A DNA stretch of 64,000 nucleotides, taken from assembly GCA_900239685.1 (NCBI GenBank), contig OENT01000011.1, positions 248,001 through 312,000 of the forward strand, read 5' to 3'. The notes under the pieces are model-generated. The model was not told the DNA's origin. It worked only from the letters and a program-made list of their open reading frames with translations, and did not search any database. This document shows, in pieces, positions 36,567 through 49,544 of the stretch (position 1 is the first letter of the stretch; every line of letters starts with the position of its first letter). Source of the DNA: Rotaria macrura. Taxonomy: Eukaryota > Rotifera > Eurotatoria > Philodinida > Philodinidae. The translations under genes were made by a program, and so were the position numbers.

Positions 36567-37064
36567 ATGGGTTGCATAATTCCTTCATTCGGACCTTATA
36601 CACAACAAGACATCGAGACAGAACTCGCCGCTTTTACTCCTCGTTTACCCGTTGCAGTACTGATGAACGGTGGTATCATTAAACTAGAAGGAGCCAATGG
36701 ATTTTTCAATCCGAATTCTCTTCTCGACCCGAGTTGGTTGAACGGTAAAATGACACCAGAAGAATATTACCAAGCCATTGATTATATTAACAAGTGCACG
36801 GGTGGTTCACAAATCGGTTTAAATAGAATGTATCCAGTATCTGAAAGAGCCTATCGTCAACAGCTACGTACACAAGCAGGCCTGGCTGCTGTAGAACAAA
36901 TCAATCAACGACATCCGTCGCTTCACTTCACATATCAACAAACGGCTGAAATGATGGAAATGAGTACAGAATGGTCAACGGACCCGGCCATGCAGTATGC
37001 GCAACGAAGACACGCTCGAGTGGGTCACTCAGCAGTAACCGCTCTTTATATTACTGTACATTGA
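36567..37064 (+). CDS. Uncharacterised intronless protein with N-myristoylation-like start
   Basis: 166 residues from ATG 36567; an upstream in-frame start at 36507 is a non-ATG codon and less likely. The N-terminus MGCIIPSF has Gly2 and Cys3, fitting N-myristoylation plus palmitoylation and membrane anchoring. The rest is soluble and well structured in composition: MTPEEYYQAIDYINKCTGG, SERAYRQQLRTQAGLAAVEQ, INQRHPSLHFTYQQTAEMM, then TEWSTDPAMQYAQRRHARVG. I do not recognise a named family. It lacks the low-complexity bias of neighbouring non-coding frames and is GC-richer, so it is very probably a real gene. TATAAATATA about 30 bp upstream could be its promoter. Its function is unknown. Confidence 0.75.
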   Translation: MGCIIPSFGPYTQQDIETELAAFTPRLPVAVLMNGGIIKLEGANGFFNPNSLLDPSWLNGKMTPEEYYQAIDYINKCTGGSQIGLNRMYPVSERAYRQQLRTQAGLAAVEQINQRHPSLHFTYQQTAEMMEMSTEWSTDPAMQYAQRRHARVGHSAVTALYITVH

Positions 37065-39583
37065 CTCGTATGTAAATTTCTTTGACATTGAAATCGAAAA
37101 TACTTTGAACTTATTGCATAGTGCGTAAATAAAACCGTATTGTTAACGATGAAGTACATTCTCGAAATATTTTTGTGAATGACTTTCCTATGACGTGAGC
37201 AGAAATTGATCACTAAAAATTCAACTTTTCTTTCGCAAGCAGAAATAACAATAATGTGAAATTTTCAGTTAACTTGCATCAAATGCTGTTCTGGATTAGA
37301 TTATGTTAAAAGAAAAGTTACGCCTTACACTTTCTTTCGAATCATTTTATCCAGTAACAACTAGATTTAGATATCAGTGGGGTTATTCGTTATTATGAAT
37401 GTTAGTGACAAGCACTGTTGAACATTAACTTAATTAATTAAATAACTTGCCAACTAGTGATGTATCAACTGCATAGTAACCATACTTTTCATCATCGTCT
37501 AGATTTATACATTCATACGTAAGCATGATCAGAATGATCAACGTCAATTTTCCAACGCAGTCTTAATGTGGCAGATTTTGTTGGTGACTCATCAAATCTA
37601 TGGAAAATAGTACAGATGTTAAAGTATTCCAGTAATAATGCAAGGAAGAAATATATAAATCAAAACTACGAACAACAGTGGATGTAATAAATTACATCCA
37701 GTACTGTGAAGAAAATGGATTAGATAGTTTTAGTTGAGTTAATGACAAGTTTGATTCAAATTGTTGATGTGTGATTCACCCATAATAAATATTCTTTTAA
37801 ATGTTGGTCTTGCATCTTTCTCTCTCTCTATGTATATATAAATTACCATGGAAAAACAATGAGTACGTTGTTCGCTTGATTGTAAAACTCTAAGACATGC
37901 TATCTTTAGAAAAATATCACACAAAGACAACCGCTTCTTCAATTGGTTATTTGTTTGTCACGTGCAATATAACTCTAGAATCAATATTCTCGTACGAAAC
38001 AAAGTAAATTACTAGGATCATATCGGTATACGAAATCTTTTCTTGAAAAAACTAACCATGTAATCAATCACGGAGTAAAACTAATATTGTTGTGAAGCTA
38101 CTGTAGTAAAGTACACAATGAAGCGTCAAATTGCTAAAGTAACGCATTTAATGTCCATAGTAGCAGTACCGTCATGAAAGAACAAATATAATATTTTGGA
38201 TTACACAAGCCAGGAGTAAAAAAACTTGAAGTGTAAACATTGTTGTACACTATTGTGTTCCGTCTATCATAGAAAAAACGTTGAGAGAACAATAAATTCA
38301 AGTCCATATTTGTTGAAAAAATTAAAAAATACAAAAGATACTTGAACGATCGAACAAATCATGATTTATACGCACGAATGCAATCAATTCTAGTTTGTTA
38401 TTGTCTTCTGTCCTGCTATGAAATGCCACACATTAAAATTACAATGAGCAACCGAGGAAGCATTTTGATTGAATGATGGCTTTAGTGCGCACATAGGATC
38501 TGGTTTCAATATATGAATGACTAATATGTTTGTTAATTGATACTTAAAATCATTCACTGATTACCTTTGTAGATTTAGTAACTGAAACGATTCTATTATA
38601 GATTTCTTTCACAATGCTGCATTCTTCTCCGATATTTCTGCGTTATATTGGTTTTCCTTCACGAACTGCTTTTCATACTTCAGAAAACTGAATAAAAGAA
38701 ACGTTAATTTATACGTACTCATATCACCAAAGATGCTATTTATAGAAAAGAGAGTAGTTTAAAACTAACGAGAAAAATGCTTAGATTGCTTTAACTCAGA
38801 AAAGCAGTTTTTTTTGACTTTTAAGGTATTTATTTACATCGAATGTTTAGGCGATTGACTATCGCAGATGAATTCAACTATCCTACCGGTAGATTGATCT
38901 ACTGTTGATTGTTAGTGTGAACATTCGTCAACCTGTTATATTTAGAATTTCAATGTTCTTGCTAAGATTGAGGATTGTTTCCAAGCCTCAATAATTAAGC
39001 AAAAATAAATTTCAGATGGTCGTCAGTGTTTTAGTCTTGATGCTTTTTTAATGTAACGTTAACAACAGAATATTTATTTTATTCATTATCTTAATCAGAA
39101 AATCACGACGATTGTAAACGTGGATGAGGGTGATAAAAGAATCCAGAGGCATACAGTTAACAGTAGGCAAACATGCATGATGTGCAAAATTATATCGAAT
39201 CTTATGGCAACAGCATGCAGAAATCGTCATACTGAACAGTGAGTAAGCGAATTTATGAAGATCTTTTCAGTGTCGTTCTGAATTTCTCCGTCACGGGAAA
39301 TACGATGACTTTTTTAGTTGAAATCAACGTTTCTTCGAGTATATCTATTGATCAAGTTACTGAGAAAGAGAATTTTGAGCAATACAAAAGACTTCTTTTC
39401 TTCAATTTATTTTGATAAAGTTGATTGTACACTCCATTACTTATAGCGCTCTGTCTTGCTTCTTGCCTATGATCTACCATCATATTGAGCCATATAAATA
39501 ATTTCATTTGAAGAAGAGAAACAAGAAAAACAGTGCTCAGTGATATATTCAATTAAGTTTTTAAAGCATAAAAAGCTAATTTT
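37065..39583. other. Intergenic, about 2.5 kb
   Basis: No exon is supported. Frames of 60-67 codons on the minus strand (37739-37942, 38134-38334, 39048-39230) are AT-driven and have no motif. It lies between two genes pointing toward each other. Confidence 0.5.
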
Positions 39584-42500
39584 TCATATCAGCGTACAAA
39601 GTTGAGATTGATCTTTTGTACTGTTAGTATTCGCTTCCGGTAATAATTTTTTCATTTCTTGCACAAAAACCAAATAAACATATGTGGACAATTGTCCAGA
39701 ATGTAGCCCCATCGTTTCAGAGCGAAGTGTTTGCAGCATTACCGGGCTGTTGGCACAGCACATTCTGTATAGATCTATCAATTTTCGTCCATCCATTTGC
39801 TGACATATTGGTATCAGCTCACCCAATTTTTTATCAAGAAGAAAATGCCGGACATTAGTCGGAGTCCATTGAAGCACATCACAAGAGTATGAGTAGATCG
39901 TGGGTTCATTTCTAAAATGACAGCTGTACAATAAAATGTGCTCGTTGTTTAATGTTTCATGTACAAAGTACAATTATTGTTGCATTCTACATTCTAGATG
40001 TGTCTAGGATGAAGAAAAATATTGAAATTTACAGATTCATGCTTAGCACTCATTGGTACTCTGACCGTTTGATACCCAATTTATTTTGCCTATGTATTCA
40101 ATTTCTTGATAATTTAGACAACAATGTAGTTATCAATGAGAGATGTGAATATCACTTTTTCATGAATCAACAGTTTCGAGTTTTATTACTCAAAATAATT
40201 GATTCCGTTCGTTTTGAAATCCTTATCATGCATAAAAGCTTCTCTTACATCAGTAAGTTGAAATCAACGTAGAAGCATGAGCAATACTGCTGTTGTTCTC
40301 CTAGAAATTGACAAGTAATTTAATCAGTCTACTCCACTTCTAATTAGATGCATTTACAAGGAAGCTACATCATTTTGCGCATCTTTCTATTACATACATA
40401 TACGGTAAAAGTCTTAACTTACTGAAGAATAATATATGATATTCTGATGAAAAGTGTAAAAGAAAGCTTTTGAGAAGAATGTGTTCCGACACGAGATCCA
40501 TCTAATCAGTATACTGCTAAAATATTTTATGGTCTAGGTTCTTTCACAAAAATTAATCAATATGGTTTTTCTGAATAGAGTTCATCAAACAACAACCGTC
40601 ATCATGGGAATTCACTCTTACTTCATCGATGGTGCTTCACTGATATTTGAATGTGAGACAACCGCTGAAACAGTTCTCACATTGGCTGTACTTCGATGAA
40701 ATTCTGATATAAGTTGATTATAGGCAACATCAAATTCAACTTTCATAAAATCCACATACATTCGACCTGATAATAAAAACGCCAACCATCCTTGAGGTTT
40801 ATAACCAGCCTGTACCCGTAGAGGAATCAAGCCACGTTGCTTTTCAAATGCATACTGCACTTCGGCTTGACAATAGGGGCTTACAGAATAGTTATCACTC
40901 ATACATACTACAACGAAACGCGATTGCTCAACAGCATCGGCCATAGCTTCTATCATTACACCGTGCATTCTTTCGAGATCAATCCATATACGATAGTTAT
41001 CGGCAACCATAGCCTTGCGAATGCGATGACATATTTCTTTGTCTTTATGTGAATAAGATATCATGGCATCGTACCGAAATTTAGATTCCGATCTGTCATG
41101 CTTGGGAAACAATCGCCATAAAATACCACTGACAACTTTCTGAATACCAGGTGCTTTTGCAGCTGTGCTCAATTCTTTTAATTGTTGAACAAAATTGTTA
41201 TTATTTTGAAGCAATGATTGAGCTTCTATGTTGAAAGTTAATGACATGAGGATTTTTAACGAGCGTAATTGTACTTTTGTACCAGCGAACTTTGTTTCAG
41301 TTGCGCATCGACAGAGAAGAGGAATACCATCCGTTTGCCGTACGAATTGCTCTTTAATTCGATCATGCTGTATGAGTACTGAAAATGAACAGAGACTACA
41401 TAATAGAAGTATGCAAGTTTTTTTACGTATTTTAATGAACAGTATCAAAGAACAGAAGTATGAAATAGCGGAAGTATGAATACTATTCTTGTGGGTACAA
41501 AGTCTCCGTCATTCAGCAGTTATGATGCGTACTAATCTCACCATAATGCAATCATTTATTGATGTTTATCGAGGAAAGCATACATAACTCAAGTTTAGTT
41601 AGATACTCTGACCGAGTGAATGACCTTGTTAACCAAAATAACAGAAATGATTGATAAAAATATTTCTTTTTTACATTTAAACCGACGAATACATGGCAAA
41701 TGCCTAGGCATATTTTGCCCCGTTTAAATTCATATTGCTCTTGTGGTCTAGTATCAAATATCGACGTTCTGATAAACACCTCATCATGCTGAGTAGGCCA
41801 CTCGTGTTCGTCTAAAATAATATCACTGCACAACCTAAACTTGCTCTCTACTAATAATTATGCAACTAATATTTGCGTCTAAACCATAGATGAGTTCCAG
41901 CCCAGAAATAACCTGAGTCATATTTTTCAAACAAATAGAATAAAGTCAACCAGTACCAAAATAAGCAGAACTCTAGGACGGCTCGATCGCTTTATGGTTG
42001 ACAAACTTTGATTAGCTTAGGATACACGACTGTATAATTGAATCAAAAAGAATATTTTTCTTCTTACTTTTTAAACTGAGCAGCAAGTTTTCTAAGCGTT
42101 GCCTTACTGTACTGATTTCAACAGATTTTTTCATGTAAGTGATAAAAACTGATGTGATCTGAGCTGGATTCGCTAGTTGTTTTATATCATTGTCCGTAAG
42201 AATGGCAGCTAGTGCTCGATAAGCATGGAATTGCGTTTTGTCGAACTTGACTTGCGTAATTTTGATAAGGATCGGTACCGTATCATTTTCTTTTAATTTT
42301 TCGCGTAGTTCAGGCAGAAATGTCATTGTGTATATGTAAAGAGTAGCATAGCATAAAAGTTGACTTGCTTGTTTTTGTCGCTTCTCTGAGGTTTCATCTT
42401 GAATGGCCAGTTGGAGTAATTCTTTACTTTGAACAATAGCAAGTATATCCTCAAGAATTGTCTTGTGCTGTTCACTGTAAATAGGTAACATACTATGGTT

Positions 42501-43283
42501 TGCACAGATCTGGCAGAGATAGATGAGAAACAAGACAGCGGATATCACAGGTTCTTTCCAATTATCAATCGATGGTAAAAAATGCTTCAAAATGTCTGGT
42601 GCACGACGTAATGTTTCTTGCACTGTCATCGATGCAACTTCGTCATGCCATTTACCCCAATGAGAAGTAATATACTTTGAGCATGTGACAAGTATCAACT
42701 TTTGAAAATGCGTCAGCTCATCTTGTTCAATCGATAATTGTAAAAATGTTCTTTGATACTCTTCCGATTTGATAAAGTCAACTATAGGAATTAACATAGT
42801 CAAAATAATCGGATCATCTTGAATATTTGAACGGTTCTCTTGAAATTTCTGATAAGCATCAATCATATGTTCGATACTACCAACCAAACTGCTGTTGGAC
42901 GTCGATGATAGATTCTCGAGAGATTTGATTAAGCATGTGGTTAGATTTGAATCGGCGAACAAGTTTTGGACAATAAGAATATTTTCATCAGTGACATTAT
43001 TCATCATTTGGGAAAAGAATTGACCGATAAGGCATGATAGATTGAAATCATCCACAGACTTTTCAATAATCCTGATGAATATAGTTCGAATATTAACAAA
43101 GAATGAATGATCGATAACACTAACGCACATAAAATTCACCTCAATGAGTCCACTCATGATGCTGCTTAGGCATTGATAATCATCTGTCCGTATGTCAGTC
43201 ATAATATCATCAAAATAACATCTCATTGTCTTCTCATCACTGCAATCTAATTCGTGAAGTTTTGGTAGTTTTGTTGAAGTCAT
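39584..43283 (-). CDS. Armadillo-TIR-SAM-like protein
   Basis: Three minus-strand exons (43283-42068, 41378-40622, 39911-39584) join in phase and give about 766 residues. Residues 1 to about 500 are all-helical with Leu-rich repeats of the ARM/HEAT kind (VISAVLFLIYLCQICAN, LLCYATLYIYTM, LRSLKILMSLTFNIEAQSLL). A TIR domain follows at about 505-620: FRYDAMISYSHKDKEI, WIDLERMHG, VVVCMSDNYSVSPYCQAEVQYAF. The Glu in SPYCQAE (about residue 578) is where TIR NADases carry their catalytic Glu. The last exon has a SAM-like pattern: LQWTPTNVRHFLLDKKL, then QQMDGRKLIDLYRMC. It resembles SARM1 parts in a different order (SARM1 is ARM-SAM-SAM-TIR). Related ARM-TIR proteins are, to my knowledge, numerous in bdelloids. 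NAD-cleaving activity is inferred. The start is ATG 43283; a TTCTTGCAG acceptor lies about 45 nt upstream. Confidence 0.85.
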
Positions 43284-44543
43284 ATCGTCACGCACGTTTT
43301 TCTTCCAGTATTCAATCTATCAGTGACCTGCAAGAAACTAATAAGACAACATTTTCTTTCATTTTAGGCAAGAAAAATGAAAATAGAGCTAAGTCTCACA
43401 ATACCTGTTGTGTTTGCAATTTATCTTGCTGTGAACACTTGACAGCGTTTCTACCTATGCTACAATACTTTCAACCGAATTTTCTTCGTTCTATATAACC
43501 ATATCGAGTAACGTATAGGCGTTCTTTGTGCGTCTGTATGGTAACCTCTCTTTTCTTTTCTTTTCTATCTTACTACACACTAGCCGTGCTACGCTATGAA
43601 AATAGTCTAAAAGAAAGTATCATGCTATACACCTTCAAAGTAAATTTTCCTACAAGGCGGCAGAAGAAATAAGAACGTGAGAAAAAAAATAAAACAGGAA
43701 AACGAAGGTTTGAACTTCATTCGACGGCTGGATTGGAAGTAAAAATACTTACATGGTTGAGTTTATGTTTATGTAAATGCTTCAATGATCACCTGTCTCG
43801 AGGCATCCAATAAATTAAGCAGTAGGAAAACAATAAAAACAACTAAATACAATGTTGTGTACTCTAAATCTCTCGTGATAGTTTCATATAAGCAATAAGA
43901 GCTGATTCACGTATAAAATTGAAAAACAACCACTAGATTTTAATTCATTTGTCGATTCAAAGCTGCTCTCATACTTGAATAGAACTCGTTCGATTGAACA
44001 ATATTCAACCTGATGAGTTCTCTTCAAAATAAATTCCACGAACGATACCATTATGTCAATTGATGATCGTTTAATCTTGTTTCGAATAATTTTCGTTATG
44101 TAGTTTAATAAGAGGTTCATCTAGGAAGTATACATACAAACACAATAACATCATTTGTAAAGATGTCTTCGGAATATATTGACAAAACTAGTCTAGATAG
44201 TATTTCTGAAAAGTTCAAAGTTTTCCCAGCCTTCACCATTGATCAAAGTTTGAATGTATGGTCATCAACGAAATACACGAACGTTTTTCGCTTTCTCTCA
44301 AGTGAACTCGCTCTTTGATTCCTCAATTTGTAAACTAGTGAGAAATAAAATTTTGATAGTAGGAAACGTTTGCTTGCTCATGGAACTCGACATTCTAAAT
44401 TCATACTGACTAAGTTAATGAGCATTTCATTGATATTTGAATAAGCGAGGTGAGATAGACGTAAGCTTGTCAGTTTACAGTTGTCGTTCTCTTAAACACA
44501 ATGCGTAATTCGAAAATTTACATGATTCATATTAATGTTACTA
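43284..44543. other. Intergenic upstream of the TIR gene
   Basis: Holds the 5' flank of the TIR gene. A minus-strand frame at 43884-44120 (78 codons) shows no domain. Nothing else is supported. Confidence 0.5.
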
Positions 44544-44864
44544 CCCCAGGAGATTTATTCCGACAACTGGATTCGATCGGATTTTATGGTGGATTTCTAT
44601 AAAACTGACGGAATCCTGCTTGTGGAACGACACGTGGATGCTTAGGATTGGAATCCGGTCGATCCGATGGTCGCAATCTGACGACATCCATTATAGGGTT
44701 CTGACAGATCTCTAATGACGTCATCAGCTACTAACTGGCACCCAAAAAATAAATCTCTATTTTCCCGTCAGATCCGTTATTCATTCCTCAACCAGGATTC
44801 CGAGATAGGATTTCGTCGGTTGATAGGATCCGGTCGGATCCAGTATCGGATTCAATCACCTAGG
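44544..44864. mobile_element. MITE copy 1, CCCAGG-ended, GGATCCGAT-rich
   Basis: CCCCAGGAGATTTATTCCGA at the left end is inverted at the right as TCGGATTCAATCACCTAGG. The interior is dense in ATCCGAT/GGATCCGGTCGGATCC motifs in both orientations, so it can fold on itself. It has no coding capacity. A second copy lies at 52943-53291 with the same ends and motif content. Confidence 0.65.
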
Positions 44865-47800
44865 TAGATAAAGAATCTGCATGTAGCTAATTGTCATATC
44901 TGTTTGTATGGTTTTGGGTGGGTGGGAGTATAACATTTCTACTGAAGTAGATGGACGGGTCAAAAATACCAATATTCTTTGTTGAAAATGTAGGATCTCA
45001 TTAAGTATCAAAAACGCGTTAGCAGCTATTAATATAAGATGTAACCCAATAATATTCATTCACAAACATAGTAGAGTATAACTGAGCACAGTGTAGCAAC
45101 TTACAACTCTGAATATCTATCTGTTGTTAAAATATTACGTTATTTACAAGTGAAACTGATGAGATTTTTATTTCATGAATTATTTTCAATAGAATGAACA
45201 TCTTTTAGTGAATTTTCATCGTTCACATCAAAGCCAATCGTTATAATGTTAATATAGTGTAGTTCAGTTGCTATATGAGACCAAGCCATCCATCATGATC
45301 ACATTTAATGTTGTACTCGTAATGGAATCATTCGTTTCTTGTCTTTTACACGCATACGTTAGTTCTTTATGGCAAGTGTCTGAATTTCTATATTTTTCAG
45401 TGATCCCAGATAGAATGCTCTCTGATTTATTCTATTGTTTTCGCGAAAGCGGTAGGAATACATCTCTCGATAGTTTCAACATGGAAAAAATTACTCATAA
45501 GCCTGTAATTGCGTGGATGGATGTGGATGTTTGGAAGTCCCCAGATCCATAACCACACCCCGGCATAGCGCCACATATGTACCCACACCTTACACGCCAT
45601 CGTCATTACATGGGTCAATGCATTTGTGCAATAATGCCCATATGTTCCACTAATACGTTAGATTGCTTCAACACGTCACAAGGAGAAATGAATTGAAATC
45701 TTTTACTCCATATGATTGCCACGATAATCAATACTTCATCATTAACCTATTGAGCTCTATGTATTGAAATAATCTATGAAAAGTGTCGAATCTATTTGTT
45801 ACATCATCTTTCGTTTTTTCACCTGATTATTTCCATGAGCTTATAAGCGAGTGTGAATTGGCTGATAGGCAATCACAAAATTCTTTCTATTACGATGCGA
45901 AGCACAGCATTTATGTAGTCATGCACGAGTATACTTTCTTACTTCCTTTCTATCTTATCTTACATTTTACATCCACACCACGACACATCATCTTGCGACA
46001 TGATGATCTCGAGAACGCAAAGTTATAAAATACTCATTGAAACGCACGTGGCATATAGATCTAGATCGAGCCAATTTCTTTTCTTACCACGGTTCTTTTA
46101 CCATACTCCGTTGCGCAGCAGATAGCGTCCGAATTGCCGATTTAGAAAGAAGTTAAGGTAAACTCTACATTTGACATAATTAAAATCGAAACAAAAGCAA
46201 ATGTTAGGTGCCACTCTATCAGCCCATATGGCGAAACAGCTGTTAATACAGTTGATAGCAAATAGTGAATCTTTGCGATGGTTAATGGTTCAATGACCAT
46301 CGATTTCTAAAAGTCAGTCGATACGCTTTGGTAGAGTTTTATAAAAGATGAATCTGCAGAGAATAAGTGCTGTCCATGTTGCGCCAATATTAGATTAATT
46401 AGTTGACGAGAATATACTCCTTTTTTGATGAAAAAGGCACGCGATAATATTTGATTCCTTAGAGCTTTTAAAATCGATTTGCAGAGTAACAATTCATTTT
46501 CTATGAAATATTCACTGTTTCCAAGACCCAACGAAAGCTTCTAGTCGCATTCCGCAGTTGAGTAAAGCTCGAGTAACATCTAATTCTCTATCTGTATTGC
46601 AAAATACGCGCCATAATATTAATCACAATTGCTTTACATCTCTCTAATTATGCATCTCACAAGTTCATTCAGTCAGATTATATTTGCACGCCTTACACAA
46701 CATAAAACAATCGTTCATCATTTAATATACACTAAACAAACAAGTAACATTTTTTCTTTTCAAGAATATTTTCCATAGTTTTATTATCAATTTTACACTG
46801 TAAACCAATATCTACGATTTCGTATCTACAGATAGCAGATTTTCTTCACGGAAGAAGTGACATCCTACTTAAGGACAATCTATATAAAAGAAACCGGTTC
46901 TATCAAATGTTTTTTATTCTTTGTTCATCTATTTGACTGTTACACTATGCTCTATCGAAAATATTAATTATACTATAATAGTTCTTTTTTCCAAATAGTG
47001 ATGCACCTAAAGATACAGGGTCTGAAAATAATGCCCTTTTATTTTATACAACAAACAATAGATCGATGTAATAATATTTATTCTTAAATAAAAATAGAAG
47101 ATTCTGCGCACAAGATTTTTCACTCTAACCATAAAAAATATAATAATCTGATACAAAAAGCACCAAAACAGATAACTAATAAAATCAACACAATCTTTAA
47201 TGTAACTTTACGAAAAACCAAATCTTTTTTTTCTAAATTCACTTTCCCGAAAATTCATATATTTCGAAAAAATGAAATTTGTCAATTATGAAACAAAGCT
47301 TAATTTTTAAATTCACATAATCACTTGTAATCATTTTTTAGTTACCACAATTACTACTATAGCTATTCAAATAATGATACAATAACGTGTTACATGAAAG
47401 TAACGACATAATTGATAGTTGAGTTTTTAGCGGTACAACTGGTATTGTATAACACCACTTGATTTAGCATTGAAAAGTTGCTTGAAACATAAAACTACGT
47501 TATAGCTGTGAGATCACTTGAAAACAACAATAGTGAGTGTTATAAGCTCTACATGCTACGCAGGGTGAAAAACCTAATTGGACTAATAAAAAAGAAAAAA
47601 CAATTGCTTTTCTTGTCATGAACTGAAAAGATATTTGCTAGGAAAAATAACAATGTATACTGAAATTTTATGTACGCGTTCAATTAAATAAATAGATAAG
47701 CACATAGGTAGTATCCAAAAGTGACGCAATCAAATATAAAACTTCTGTCCAGGCATAAAAGTTCAGAAAAAATATTTCAATTAATATCTTTCTTAAAACA

Positions 47801-49544
47801 AAATAGAAAAGTGACAAAATGCGATATGACATGCTCAATAGACACGAGAAGAAGATTCGAAATAAAAATCTAGGAAATTAAGATTTATACTATTTGATAC
47901 GTTTAACACAATAATGCATAATATATAATTTAGATACAGCATCTTTTCGCGTGCAATCATGGTCAAAATATCAGCTTGTCAATCTTAACTTTCATCTACG
48001 AAGACATTCGAATAATATTATATCTATAACAAATGCATTGATAAACAATGACTAATTGAATACAATGAGTATATCTATAATTGATATTCGTTCATCAGAA
48101 AATGCAGATACTTCGTAATATAATCGTTATGTGGGAAATTTAAATATTTAAATAGATACAACTTATTGATTTGTGTATCGCTAAAATTTTAAGCTTTGAA
48201 CAGTGGACGTTTGTTGAGAAAATTATATGAAGCTTTTTTATCACTTGCAACAGATAGCAGGGTTTCAGTTTTATTTCAACATGATATATGAAAACCTTGT
48301 TTGTCGATATTTTTCTTATCAATATAATCTATAAACATTAGCTGATAACTAGTATGATAATTACTGCTCTAGTAAATGTATAACAAATATAACAAGATTC
48401 TGTTCTTCAGCGAAGCAACTCACACGTCATCCTGTTATATGAAAAAAGCGGTTAATGTTAAATATTATCGTGGAAAAAGTAATTCGTGCCAATATTCATC
48501 AACATACTGTTATACATAGTTTCAATCATATTGCATTTGATCATATGATACAGCTCCATGCTTTCAAATATACACAATCCTAGATTCGTCTCAGAAAATG
48601 TGGCACTTGGGTTTCGGAATTCAAGCAGGATTTGGCACAATTATTATTGAACAACACCTCAGTAGCCATATATCTAGAGAGGTACAGACTCTGAAGAATT
48701 GGTGTATAACATGATGATACATGATTGACGTACAAGTAAGCGCATAGATGAAAAATATCTATAATAGATTTATATCAGTGTGTAATATATCTATTGGTTC
48801 ATAGCTACGCTTTTTTCCAAAAACTTCTCGGTATTTCAGTCATTGATATGTTCCTATAGTCATCATAACTATTTTACCTACGGGAATAAATTTCAAGCTA
48901 GAATGAAAGTATTTACTATAAGATTGGTTTTCATTGAGATAAATGTTATAAACCAGTTACCATGAAAACGAAATAAAGAGAAAGTATAGTTTCTCATATA
49001 AGACAATGTGTGAATATTGCCTATTCAGAAGATGACATGAAGCGAAATGTTGAAGATTCGTGTTCTATCTCTTGAATTTTTAGTTTAGATTTATTGCTAG
49101 AAACTTTTACCGACTTTTAGAAAATTTTTAAAAACAATCAGTTCAACACTTTGGTATGACGAGCGAATGGTACAGAAAATCTCAAATAGCAATGATCCTG
49201 AAGATTAAAACGTCGAAAACATGTTTATAGAATGAAAAGCATGACTATAAATATGTTAATCAATGATTAAGAAATTAATTGAATAGAGAAATAAAAGCTG
49301 TTAGCGCAATCCCTCATGGGATTTAAAAATGTGAAACACGATGTAATTGCTTTTAACAGTCACAAAAATCTTGCTTTCTTCCATGAACCCTGCTAGCCAT
49401 TTACTCATGATTTCTCACTGACCTAACAGATCTGGAATAAAGAAGGAGCTAATTTACTCTCATCAGAAATTAGTGCCATACATTCTGTCATCCTGTACCA
49501 AAGATCGATGACGTTCCGTGACCCCATTTGGGACCGTCTATCAC
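44865..49544. other. Gene desert, about 4.7 kb
   Basis: No gene is supported. A plus-strand frame at about 45268-45552 has one hydrophobic stretch (MITFNVVLVMESFVSCLLHA) but no family match. The 3' part of that frame overlaps a locally GC-rich patch with GTGTGGGT-type motifs on the minus strand. From 46.7 to 49.3 kb the sequence is very AT-rich with stops in all frames. Confidence 0.55.

Noticed and set aside
45268-45552. Plus-strand 94-codon frame with one hydrophobic segment
   Set aside because: Starts from a non-ATG codon, ends in a GC-rich repeat-like patch and matches no family.
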